Below are positions 31,218 to 39,425 of a DNA stretch of 64,000 bases, piece by piece. Every line of letters begins with the position of its first letter. The stretch's first letter is position 1. The notes under the pieces were generated by a model. That model did not search any database, was not told the origin of the DNA, and was given only the letters and a program-made list of their open reading frames with translations. Position numbers and translations under genes: made by a program. The DNA comes from Virgifigura deserti (GTDB lineage Bacteria; Pseudomonadota; Alphaproteobacteria; Dongiales; Dongiaceae), in NCBI GenBank assembly GCA_003576685.1, contig QOZR01000002.1:411409-475408 (forward strand), in the 5' to 3' direction.

Positions 31218-31464
31218 CTCCACTCCTCCCAAATTAACAAGACCTTGATTATGCCTAACTTATGAACGACACATCATTCCTACAATCGGAGCCGTTGGAC
31301 TTAGGGATTAATTCGCCCGGCGGTTCAGCCGGTGGGGGTGCCGCAGGCCTGGATCGCGTCGACGATTCGCATCGGTCCGGCGGCAGGGGTGACGAGCGGA
31401 TCATCTTTTTCAGGAACTCAGGCTGGCCTAGCGGAGTTCTCCTCGCGGGACTACGGGTAACGCT

Positions 31465-32772
31465 TTGAACGGCGCGCAGGACTTGATCAACCGCAACGCT
31501 CGACCGGATCAGACCGGCGAACTGGGAACTCTGGGCGCCTTTCTGCCCGCAGAGGCGCATGACTCCGCTCAATCGGACCCTCCGGCATCGGCACAGCGGC
31601 GTCATGTCCTGATCCTCGCGGGCGACACGGATCACAATCTCGGGGACCGCGCCATTCTACAAGCGACCTGCGCGGAGATCCGGGCCGCGCATCCCGGCGC
31701 CGCATTCACCGTGATTTCCGCGTCTCGGAAACGGGCTCACCGCGCCTACGGGGCCGACGCCATTCCGCTGGGCCCGCGCGGCTTCTTTCAGCTCTGCGCG
31801 GCCGCCGCCCGGAGCGATCTGATTCTGTGCGGCGGCGGCGGCCTGTTTCAGGACGATGACAGCCTGATCAAGATGCCCTACTGGGGTCTGCGGGTGGCGC
31901 TGATGCGCCTGCTGAACCGGCGGATCATCGGCTATTCATTGGGTGTCGGGCCACTCGACGCGGCGAGCAGCCGCTGGTTCGCACGGTTGGCGTTCGCCTG
32001 CATGGAGCGGGTCGCGGTGCGCGATCCGAAGGCGCTGCGCATAACACGGCAGTTGACGGGACGGCCTGTCGAGTTGGTCCCCGATCCGGCCTTGCTCCTC
32101 CGTCCGGTGGAGCCGGAAATCGCCCGGCAATGGTTGCGCGACCAAGGCGTCACGCTCGATGGGCGTCCGCTGATCGGGGTCGCGCTTCGGCGCTGGTTTC
32201 CGCCACGCCGGCGGATCGTGCCCAACCGGATTTCCGCCAGGTTTCGCCGCCGCAGCGTAACCGATGAGCCGGAGGCGCAGCGGCTGACGACCCTGCTCGC
32301 CCAAGTTCTCGACCGGATCGCCGAGCAGCAGCAGGCCGAAATCCTGTTCCTACCGACCTACACCCTCGCGCATGAGGGGGATGATCGGATCTGCCAGGCG
32401 GTCCTCGCCAAGATGACGTCCGCCACGGGCCGGGTGCTGCGCATCGACGACCCTACCCTCTATAAGGGAGTGGCCGGGGAGTTGAGCGTTCTGCTGGGTG
32501 GCCGCATGCATCCGACGATCTTCGCGGCGGCCGCGGGAACGCCGGTCGTCGGCCTCGCCTATAATCCGAAGTTCCACGGCTTCTTCACGCTGCTCGGACT
32601 CGAGGACCGGGTCCTCGACATCGCAACGTTCCTGCAACTCGGCCAAGTGGACGAGCTGGCCGGACTGCTTGCCGCCGCCATCAAAGAAGGGCCGCGCCTG
32701 GGAGAGCGGATCGATGCGCTCCAGCAAGATATAAGGCGCTTCAACAGCGCTCTCTTCAAGCGAGATTCGTGA
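31465..32772 (+). CDS. Polysaccharide pyruvyl transferase family protein
   Basis: About 435 aa with the PS_pyruv_trans (WcaK/CsaB) fold. Segments seen: HVLILAGDTDHNLGDRAIL (residues ~47-65), LILCGGGGLFQDDDSL, IIGYSLGVGPLDA, ELVPDPALLL, and the C-terminal LYKGVAGELSVLLGGRMHPT, which is the conserved LLGxRxH site. Members transfer pyruvate from PEP to sugar hydroxyls as ketals. It heads a run of tightly packed genes for glycan or lipid decoration. The frame starts with a TTG at 31465 and the first 45 residues are not conserved, so the true start may be further in. A weak EcfG-like match (GGAAC, 17 bp, AGTT) lies at 31413-31438. Confidence 0.85.
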   Translation: MNGAQDLINRNARPDQTGELGTLGAFLPAEAHDSAQSDPPASAQRRHVLILAGDTDHNLGDRAILQATCAEIRAAHPGAAFTVISASRKRAHRAYGADAIPLGPRGFFQLCAAAARSDLILCGGGGLFQDDDSLIKMPYWGLRVALMRLLNRRIIGYSLGVGPLDAASSRWFARLAFACMERVAVRDPKALRITRQLTGRPVELVPDPALLLRPVEPEIARQWLRDQGVTLDGRPLIGVALRRWFPPRRRIVPNRISARFRRRSVTDEPEAQRLTTLLAQVLDRIAEQQQAEILFLPTYTLAHEGDDRICQAVLAKMTSATGRVLRIDDPTLYKGVAGELSVLLGGRMHPTIFAAAAGTPVVGLAYNPKFHGFFTLLGLEDRVLDIATFLQLGQVDELAGLLAAAIKEGPRLGERIDALQQDIRRFNSALFKRDS

Positions 32773-32779
32773 GTTCACC

Positions 32780-34036
32780 GTGACGCTTCTTCAGACTTTG
32801 GCCACCTACAACGAGCTTCGGCGTAACCAGTGGCTCGACCGAAAGGCGCTGCGGCGGATTCAGGACGCCAAGCTGCGAAGGTTGATACGGCACGCCTATC
32901 AGAGCGTGCCCTACTACCGACAGCTGTTCGACGAGGCCGGGATTCCTCCGGACGCAATCCGCACGGCCGAGGATCTGGCGCAAATCCCCATCACCACGAA
33001 GTCGGCCCTCTTGGCAGCAGGACCGGAGGCAACGGTGAGCACCGCCGTCCGCCCAGACAAGCTGATCACGGAAACCACCAGCGGCTCCACCGGGCAGCCC
33101 TTCACGACCCGTTTCGACCGGCGCTTCGTCCGGATTCGCGATGCCCTGTTCCTGCGAGCGCTGACCACGGCCGGCTATCGGTTCGGCGACAGGCTGATGC
33201 TGGTCACGAGCACGCAGGGCAAGACATCGCGGTCGGGACTGCATTACGTGTCCCTTCTCGAGCCGCCGGAGCGGCTGCTCGACGCGCTGAACCGGTGCCG
33301 GCCGCGCGTGCTCTATGGCTGCGTCACGCCGCTGCGGCAGCTGGCGTCGTACATCCGAGAGATGGGCGCCGCCGCGCATCGGCCGAAAGCGGTCGTCTCG
33401 ACGGCCGAGGCCCTCGATGACGAAACGCGCCGGCTGTTCATGGAGGCGTTCGGCGCCGAGGTCTACGATATTTTCGGCCTGACCGAGATGGGGCTGGTAG
33501 CCTGGGAGTGCGGGCAGCATGACGGTTATCATCTCGCGGAGGACACGACCGTCACGGAGTTCATTCCGACGGGTCCTGACGGAGCCCTCCGCCTCGTCAT
33601 GACGAATCTGGAACTGCGGGGAATGCCGCTGATCCGCTTTCAGACCGGTGATATCGGCGTTCCCGGACCATCCGAGCAGTGCGCCTGCGGACGCAGTCTG
33701 ACGCGCCTCCAGCGGATCGAAGGAAGGATTGTGGACTGTATCCGGCTACGCGACGGCCTCACCCTTTCGCCGTACCGTCTGACGCTTGCTCTCGAAAAGA
33801 TTCCCGGCATCGGCCGCTATCAGGTCATTCAGGAGTCGCTCGACGTCTTCACGATCCTGCATGAGGGCCGGTCGGGCAACGGAAGCGAGACGGCCGAGGC
33901 CGCACGCCGGGTCATGCACGACATCATCGGGACAGATGCGCGCATATCGGTGCGTCAGGAACGGAGCCTGGACCCGCCGCCCGGCCGCAAGTTCCGGGTC
34001 GTGGAGTCCAGGCTGCCGCCCGGAGCGACCCGATGA
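32780..34036 (+). CDS. PaaK/CapK-like adenylate-forming enzyme 1
   Basis: A 418-aa member of the phenylacetate-CoA ligase-like superfamily; many such proteins occur in capsule clusters as CapK. It has the N-terminal LRRLIRHAYQSVPYYRQLFDEAG, the AMP-binding loop TSGSTGQPF, FGLTEMGLVAWEC, RFQTGDIG, the cysteine pair CACGRSL and a C-terminal catalytic lysine (GRKFRVV). It should activate a carboxylic acid as acyl-adenylate, perhaps to a CoA thioester; the acid is unknown. Start is a GTG seven bases after the pyruvyltransferase stop, and its end overlaps the glycosyltransferase ATG by four bases. It is the first of three such enzymes within 6 kb. Confidence 0.85.
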   Translation: MTLLQTLATYNELRRNQWLDRKALRRIQDAKLRRLIRHAYQSVPYYRQLFDEAGIPPDAIRTAEDLAQIPITTKSALLAAGPEATVSTAVRPDKLITETTSGSTGQPFTTRFDRRFVRIRDALFLRALTTAGYRFGDRLMLVTSTQGKTSRSGLHYVSLLEPPERLLDALNRCRPRVLYGCVTPLRQLASYIREMGAAAHRPKAVVSTAEALDDETRRLFMEAFGAEVYDIFGLTEMGLVAWECGQHDGYHLAEDTTVTEFIPTGPDGALRLVMTNLELRGMPLIRFQTGDIGVPGPSEQCACGRSLTRLQRIEGRIVDCIRLRDGLTLSPYRLTLALEKIPGIGRYQVIQESLDVFTILHEGRSGNGSETAEAARRVMHDIIGTDARISVRQERSLDPPPGRKFRVVESRLPPGATR

Positions 34037-35181
34037 AAATTCTCAGTGTCTGCTACGAGTACCCGCCGGTCGGCGGCGGCGGCGCCACGGTCTGCCAGGG
34101 CACGGCGGAAGCCTTCGTGAAGGCCGGTCACGAGGTGGATGTCGTCACCTCCGGGATGAAGGACCTTCCGCCCTTCGAGGAGCGGAACGGAGTCGGCATT
34201 CATCGGGTTCGCTGCATCCGCCTGCACCGGCATTACAGCACGGCTCCCGAACTCCTGACGCAGATCCTGCCGTCCTATCGGAAGGCCCTCGAGCTGATGG
34301 AGCGGAAGGCCTATGACGTGAACCACTGCCATTTCGTGGTGCCGTCCGGCCTGGTGTCCTACCTGCTATGGAAGCGCCGCCGCCTGCCCTACATCCTCAC
34401 CGCGCACGGCTCGGACGTCCCCGGCTACAATCCCGACCGCTTCGACCTGATGCACCGGCTCATCAAGCCGGTCTGGAGGCGGGTCATCGCGGGCAGCAGC
34501 GGCGTCACCACCCCGTCGCATTTCCTTGCGGAGCTGATCCAGCGCCAGATCGATGTCCCGGTCGAGGTGATTCCCAACCCTTACGATCCACCAAAGACCG
34601 CGGATGTTTCGCGGCGGAATCGGATTCTCGTGGCGACACGGATGGTCGAGCGCAAGGGCGTTCAAGATCTGATTCGCGCCTTCGCGCAACTGAAGACGGA
34701 TTGGGAACTCGTCGTGGCCGGCGACGGCCCGAGCCTGCCGATGCTGAAGGCCCTTGCCGCCGAGACGGGCGCACGTGCCACCTTCCTGGGATTCATTCCC
34801 CGGCAGGATCTGGCCGCGCTCTACCGAACGGCGAAGATCTTCGTTTTTCCGTCCTTGCAGGAGAACTTCCCCATGGTGCTGCTCGAGGCGATGGCCGCCG
34901 GATGCGCCGTGGTGACCAGCACGGCGCCCGGCTGCGCCGAGGTCGTCGGCGATGCCGGCATCAAGGTCGAGCCTCGGAACGTCGAGGCGCTACGCACCAC
35001 CCTGGAGCGTCTTGTCGGTGACGAGACGGAAATCAAGACGCTCGGTCGGCTGGGGCAGGATCGTATCGATCGCTTCGCCTCCGCGCGTGTCACGGTCCAA
35101 TACGAGGCGACATTCCTCCGCTGCACCGGCGTGAGCAAGGCGGCGGACCGCCAAAGCCCGGCAGCGAGAGGCGCCGGATGA
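34033..35181 (+). CDS. Glycosyltransferase family 4 (GT-B)
   Basis: A 382-aa retaining glycosyltransferase. The N-terminal acceptor domain starts MKILSVCYEYPPVGGGGATV; the C-terminal donor domain has ILVATRMVERKGVQDLIRAF, LVVAGDGPSLPMLK and the EX7E-type site FPSLQENFPMVLLEAMAAG. Such enzymes add a sugar from an NDP-sugar to a lipid-linked glycan on the cytoplasmic face of the membrane. The sugar cannot be assigned. ATGA overlaps link it to the adenylate-forming enzyme upstream and the GNAT gene downstream, so they are almost certainly co-translated and act on one product. Confidence 0.92.
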   Translation: MKILSVCYEYPPVGGGGATVCQGTAEAFVKAGHEVDVVTSGMKDLPPFEERNGVGIHRVRCIRLHRHYSTAPELLTQILPSYRKALELMERKAYDVNHCHFVVPSGLVSYLLWKRRRLPYILTAHGSDVPGYNPDRFDLMHRLIKPVWRRVIAGSSGVTTPSHFLAELIQRQIDVPVEVIPNPYDPPKTADVSRRNRILVATRMVERKGVQDLIRAFAQLKTDWELVVAGDGPSLPMLKALAAETGARATFLGFIPRQDLAALYRTAKIFVFPSLQENFPMVLLEAMAAGCAVVTSTAPGCAEVVGDAGIKVEPRNVEALRTTLERLVGDETEIKTLGRLGQDRIDRFASARVTVQYEATFLRCTGVSKAADRQSPAARGAG

Positions 35182-35861
35182 GCGCGAAGCTCGGCGAGGC
35201 GCCCCTAGTCCTGCGCCACAAGCTGTTCCGAATCCGCGAGACGCTGCAGTGGCAGGGCGTGCACGGCCTGACCTTTCGGGCCTTGATGCATTCGGGCTAT
35301 CGGAGCGCCGGATGGTTCGTGCGACCCCTCGATGCGCCGGTGCGGCCTGTCGAGGCGCGCCGGCCGGCGCGGGTCGGCGAACTGACGGCATCCGATGCCG
35401 AAGCCTATGTCGCGTTCCGGCCCGAGCTCACCGAGACGGTATTTCTCTCGCGTCTCGAGGCCGGGCACCGATGCTTCGTCGCCTTCGTCGAGGACAGACC
35501 GGCCTCCGTCGTCTGGGTCGCCGTGGACAGCGTCCGCGTCGAGTTCTTCTCCCGGACACTGTTCTTCGGCGAGGGCGAGATCTATCTCTACAACGCCTAT
35601 ACGGATCCGGCGAACCGGGGAGCGCATCTTCAGCCGCTCCTGATCGCGGCGATCCTGTCGCGTTATCAGGCCGGAGGCTTCGTCCGCGCCTTCTCCCTGA
35701 TCGGACTCCACAACCGCCCGAAAATCACCGTCTGCGAGCGGGCCGGATTCCGTCGGCTCGGCTATCTGGGCCAGGTGCGGCTCGGCCCGTTCCGCCGGGA
35801 TTTCTTCCGCGGCAGGCGTGACGAGGCGGATGACGGTGCCACCCGAAGGCCCCGGCCTTGA
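35178..35861 (+). CDS. GNAT-fold acyltransferase, paralogue 1
   Basis: A 227-aa protein with a GNAT-like core. The N-terminal ~60 residues (IRETLQWQGVHGLTFRALMH) precede an acetyltransferase core with AYVAFRPELTETVFLSRLEA, EGEIYLYNAYTDPANRGAHL and the CoA-side helix LLIAAILSRYQAGGFVRAFSL. It is clearly related to the protein at 38702-39391 (shared RxLDAP, FLSRLExGH and RERAGFRR-type positions). Likely role is acylation of an amino sugar or a peptide-like substituent of the glycan; the donor may come from the neighbouring adenylate-forming enzymes. It overlaps both neighbours by four bases (ATGA and TTGA). Confidence 0.72.
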   Translation: MSAKLGEAPLVLRHKLFRIRETLQWQGVHGLTFRALMHSGYRSAGWFVRPLDAPVRPVEARRPARVGELTASDAEAYVAFRPELTETVFLSRLEAGHRCFVAFVEDRPASVVWVAVDSVRVEFFSRTLFFGEGEIYLYNAYTDPANRGAHLQPLLIAAILSRYQAGGFVRAFSLIGLHNRPKITVCERAGFRRLGYLGQVRLGPFRRDFFRGRRDEADDGATRRPRP

Positions 35862-37213
35862 CCGCCATGCTCGACGCGTTCTTCACCCGGCTCGCGGGAA
35901 CCGGAACAGTCCTTGCCCATCTGCCCGGCCAGCGCGGTATCCCCTATCTCGCGCCGGAGCGACTCCAGAAGAAGCGTGATGCGCGGGTCCGCAGGATCGT
36001 GCGCTATGCGGCGGCGACCGTGCCCTATTATCGGCAGCTCTTTCGACAGCAGGGGATCGATCCGCGCGACATCCGCGGCGCCGATGACCTCGACCGGCTG
36101 CCCTTGCTGGAAAAGGCCTGGGTCCGCGCCGATCCGGAGCATTTTCGGTCGCAATCACGCAGCGGTCGCCGCGCCATCCCGTTCGAAACCAGCGGCTCCA
36201 CCCGTTCTCCCCTGACGGCCTATCACGATCCCATGTCGGTCGCGGCCAACCTCGCCTTCTGCGAGCCGGAGAAGGAGGTCGTTCGCCGGTTCTTCGGCCG
36301 GGGACGCCCGGTCCGCCAGATCTCGATCTATTATCCGGGATCCTCCGTCCTGCAGATCTGGGACGTCTATCGCCGGATCACCTTCGTTCCGCCGCCCGCC
36401 GAGCATCTCGTCCTCAGCGTCACCGACCCTCTCGACAAGGTCGTCGCGGCGCTCAACGCGTTCCGGCCCGACCTTCTCATCGGATATGGCTCCTATCTGG
36501 AAAGCCTGTTCCGCATGGCCCATGCGCGGCAGATCACCCTTCATCCGCCGAAGCTCGTCATGTACGGCGCCGACATGATGACCGAGCCGGGGAAGCGTCT
36601 GATCGAGGAGCAGTTCGGTATCCCAGTCTATTCAAGATACCGTGCCGTCGAGTCCTTCCAGATCGGCTTCACCTGCGAGAAGGGCCAAGGCTTTCATATC
36701 CGCGGCGACCTCTGCGATATGAAGCTCGTCGGCGCCCAAGGTCAGCGGGTTCCCGCGGGAGAGCCGGGCGAGATCGTCATCTCCAACTTCGTCAATCGCG
36801 GAACGGTGCTGTTGAACTATCGCCTGGGGGATGTCGGTGTAATGTCAGGCGCGCCTTGCGGCTGTGGCCGGACTCTGCCCGTGCTGACAGGATTGCTCGG
36901 CAGAGCCGAGGATGCGCTGATCCTCGCCGACGGTCGCATCGTGGATCCGCGCCTCGTCTGGAATGTCTTCAAGGACCGGCCCGAGATCGTCCGATATCAG
37001 CTTGTGCAGCACGAGCCGGCGCGGTTCGCGCTGAAGCTCGTCACGACCGACCGCGAAGCCTATGACCGGATCGGCTCCGCGGTGGCCGCGGATCTTCGCG
37101 AACTTTTGGGATCCGTGCGAATCGATACGTCGTTCTGCGAGAGGTTGGAAAGCTCGGCGAGCGGAAAGTTCCGCCCGGTCGTATCACATTGCAGCGCTGG
37201 AGCACCGCGATGA
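35858..37213 (+). CDS. PaaK/CapK-like adenylate-forming enzyme 2
   Basis: A 451-aa relative of the proteins before and after it. It has RRIVRYAAATVPYYRQLFRQ at the N-terminus, the AMP-binding loop FETSGSTRSP (the usual TG replaced by TR), NYRLGDVG, the cysteine pair CGCGRTL and the C-terminal SGKFRPV lysine. The altered loop and longer N-terminus suggest a different acid substrate or weaker nucleotide use than its two paralogues. The start could be TTG 35858, which overlaps the GNAT stop by four bases in the style of this operon, or ATG 35867; neither has a good ribosome site. It overlaps the third paralogue by four bases. Confidence 0.82.
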   Translation: MTAMLDAFFTRLAGTGTVLAHLPGQRGIPYLAPERLQKKRDARVRRIVRYAAATVPYYRQLFRQQGIDPRDIRGADDLDRLPLLEKAWVRADPEHFRSQSRSGRRAIPFETSGSTRSPLTAYHDPMSVAANLAFCEPEKEVVRRFFGRGRPVRQISIYYPGSSVLQIWDVYRRITFVPPPAEHLVLSVTDPLDKVVAALNAFRPDLLIGYGSYLESLFRMAHARQITLHPPKLVMYGADMMTEPGKRLIEEQFGIPVYSRYRAVESFQIGFTCEKGQGFHIRGDLCDMKLVGAQGQRVPAGEPGEIVISNFVNRGTVLLNYRLGDVGVMSGAPCGCGRTLPVLTGLLGRAEDALILADGRIVDPRLVWNVFKDRPEIVRYQLVQHEPARFALKLVTTDREAYDRIGSAVAADLRELLGSVRIDTSFCERLESSASGKFRPVVSHCSAGAPR

Positions 37214-38529
37214 TCGGCAAGCTTCGTCAGTTCAACGACATTCGCAAGAACCCGAAGCTCGCGCCGCGAGAGCTGGAGGCGTTTCAGCTCCGCAAGCTAC
37301 GCGCCCTGTTCGCGCATGCCTATGAGTCGGTTCCCTATTACCGGTCGCTGTTCCGCTCGGCGGGCATCTCGCCGAAGGACATTCGCAGCCTGGCCGACCT
37401 TCGGCACATACCGACCAGCAACAAGGACGACCTTCGCAGGGCGGGCCTGGAGGCCGTCCTCGCGCAGGGGTCGGATCCGGACTCGCTCACGGCGATCCGC
37501 ACCAGCGGCACGACGGGCACGCCCTTCACCTTCTATCTCGCGCCGGACGAGCTGAAGGCGCGCGGGCTGATCGAGTTCCGGGATCTGGTGGAGATCGGCT
37601 TCCGGCCATGGGATCGCCTGGTAGTGCTGGGTCCCAACCCGCCGATCAAGAAGAGCCCGCATCAGCGCCTCGGCCTGTTTCGCACCGAGCGGATCGCGCC
37701 CATTCTGCCGATAGAAGAGCAGATTCGCCGGCTGAAGGCCCTGAAGCCGACCATTCTTTGGGCCTATCCGGCAGCGCTGCGGGCGCTCCTCGAATCCATC
37801 GACGGTCCGCTGTCGACACTCTGCCAGCCGCGCGCGCTCGTGACCTCGGCGGAGATGTTCCAGCCATCCCCGAAGGACGGCGGTGACGATCTCGGCTTGG
37901 ATCTCAAACATTTCAACTTCTACGGATGCATGGAGAGCGGCCGCATCGCCTGGGAATGTCCGGCGCATCAAGGGCTGCATGTCTGCGCCGACAACGTCAT
38001 CTTGGAAGTCGAGCCACTCGCCACCGGCCCGATCGACGGAAACCCGGCAATCGGCGAGGCTGTCATCACGACGCTGAACACGCGGACGATGCCCTTCATC
38101 CGCTATCGCCTGGGCGATCTCTGCCAGTATCTGGACAAGCCTTGTTCCTGCGGCCGGAGCTTTCCCCTGATCGCCCCGCCCATCGGTCGCACCTACGACC
38201 TGATCCGGATGCCGAGCGGCCGCGTGCTCTCGCCCTATGGCGTGCTGTATTTTCTCCGGGAGTTCAAGAAGCTGCGCCGATACCGCATCACCCAGGTGGA
38301 TTTCGGGCGGTTCCTGATCGAGCTGGTCGTGCAGGAGGGCGCGACGTCGGAGGACTTCACGGCGCTGGAAGCACGGCTCCGCACCTTCTTCGCCGAGCCG
38401 ATCGCACTCGAGCTGCGCCCCGTTCCGGCGATCGAGACCCACGGCACCAAGTTCAAGGTCTTCGTGTCGAAGCTGCCGCGGAACGGCGAGACCGCGGCTA
38501 AGCCGGAAGAAGGCTCAGCCAGCGCTTGA
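37210..38529 (+). CDS. PaaK/CapK-like adenylate-forming enzyme 3
   Basis: A 439-aa third copy of the family. It shows RALFAHAYESVPYYRSLFRS, a canonical loop RTSGTTGTPFTF, NFYGCMESGRIAWECPAHQG, RYRLGDLC, the cysteine pair CSCGRSF and the terminal lysine in GTKFKVF. The ATG at 37210 overlaps the previous stop as ATGA, so it is chosen over the upstream frame start at 37189. It closes the tightly overlapping part of the cluster. The three copies differ strongly between the conserved motifs, so they are old paralogues with separate substrates rather than a recent tandem duplication. Confidence 0.84.
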   Translation: MIGKLRQFNDIRKNPKLAPRELEAFQLRKLRALFAHAYESVPYYRSLFRSAGISPKDIRSLADLRHIPTSNKDDLRRAGLEAVLAQGSDPDSLTAIRTSGTTGTPFTFYLAPDELKARGLIEFRDLVEIGFRPWDRLVVLGPNPPIKKSPHQRLGLFRTERIAPILPIEEQIRRLKALKPTILWAYPAALRALLESIDGPLSTLCQPRALVTSAEMFQPSPKDGGDDLGLDLKHFNFYGCMESGRIAWECPAHQGLHVCADNVILEVEPLATGPIDGNPAIGEAVITTLNTRTMPFIRYRLGDLCQYLDKPCSCGRSFPLIAPPIGRTYDLIRMPSGRVLSPYGVLYFLREFKKLRRYRITQVDFGRFLIELVVQEGATSEDFTALEARLRTFFAEPIALELRPVPAIETHGTKFKVFVSKLPRNGETAAKPEEGSASA

Positions 38530-38701
38530 ACTGGTCAATTGCGAAGATATCGCTCGACTGAGCCGGAAATGGTTCAGAGTTAAGCCGATATACAAGCGCT
38601 CCACGAAATTTTGTATTAGAATTTTAGGTTGAGTTGAGCGCGAATTACCGTCGCGGACGGTTTCGCGATCGCCTTCCTCTTGTTCGAGAGCGAACCAAGT
38701 C

Positions 38702-39391
38702 ATGCAGAACAGGCCTAACCGGATAGCGGGGGAACGTTGGGGATGGGCACTCCGGCGCATTCGCGAAATCGGGCAACGGGAGGGGACGCGCGGCCTCGTT
38801 TACCGAACACTTGCGCTTATTGGCTATCGCACCGTCGGCCGCTACCAGCGCGCCTTGGATGCGCCCATCGAGCTCGCATCGGCGCGAATCCCCGTCGAGA
38901 TCGGTCGCCTTACAGCAGAGCATGTCGACGAGTATATCGCATTTCGGCGCGGCGCAACGCCACTGCAGTTTCTGTCCAGACTAGAAGAGGGGCATTGCTG
39001 CTACGCCGCGCGGCATGATGGGCAGCTCGCATCTACCGCCTGGGTCGCGGAGCGCAGCGCCTGGGTCGAGGCGCTGGGTCAGCATATCTCTCTCGATCAG
39101 GGAGAGATGTACATCTTCGATGCCTTTACCCTTTCTGACTATCGTGGACAGCACATTCAACCGAGAATTGTTTCGACAATCCTGCTGGATTTCAAGGCCG
39201 CCGGTTTTCGACAGGCAGTTTCGCTGATTGCGCCTTACAATCGCTCGAACATCATCGTGCGCGAGCGCGCCGGATTTCGTCGCACGGGAGCAATCAACTG
39301 CATCAAGGCGGGCCCGCTGTCCTGGACCTTTTTTCGCCGCCAGCGTGGCTCGTCTCGGAGCCGCCAGGAGCAAACGGTTACGAGTCGCTGA
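38702..39391 (+). CDS. GNAT-fold acyltransferase, paralogue 2
   Basis: A 229-aa protein closely similar in layout to the GNAT at 35178-35861: IREIGQREGTRGLVYRTLAL at the N-terminus, ALDAPIE, FLSRLEEGHCCY, QGEMYIFDAFTLSDYRGQHI and RERAGFRRTGAI near the end. It starts 172 bp after the third adenylate-forming enzyme. That gap and the first part of the gene contain noticeably more A and T than the neighbours (a run around AAATTTTGTATTAG), so it may have its own promoter or have been acquired separately. Substrate unknown; probable partner of the glycan-tailoring enzymes upstream. Confidence 0.72.
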   Translation: MQNRPNRIAGERWGWALRRIREIGQREGTRGLVYRTLALIGYRTVGRYQRALDAPIELASARIPVEIGRLTAEHVDEYIAFRRGATPLQFLSRLEEGHCCYAARHDGQLASTAWVAERSAWVEALGQHISLDQGEMYIFDAFTLSDYRGQHIQPRIVSTILLDFKAAGFRQAVSLIAPYNRSNIIVRERAGFRRTGAINCIKAGPLSWTFFRRQRGSSRSRQEQTVTSR

Positions 39392-39425
39392 AGATCCAGA
39401 CTCGATCATGGCACGGAGGCGCCTG

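Noticed and set aside
31413..31438. GGAAC, 17 bp, AGTT before the pyruvyltransferase gene
   Set aside because: Two constraints are met but the -10 departs from CGTT, and the start codon of the gene is uncertain, so I do not call it a promoter.
31262..31468. A 68-aa plus-strand frame upstream of the pyruvyltransferase gene
   Set aside because: No ribosome site, no similarity that I recognise, and it lies where promoter sequence is expected.
38558..38577. Hairpin CTGAGCC/GGTTCAG after the third adenylate-forming enzyme
   Set aside because: The stem is short and there is no T-tract, so it is too weak to call a terminator.
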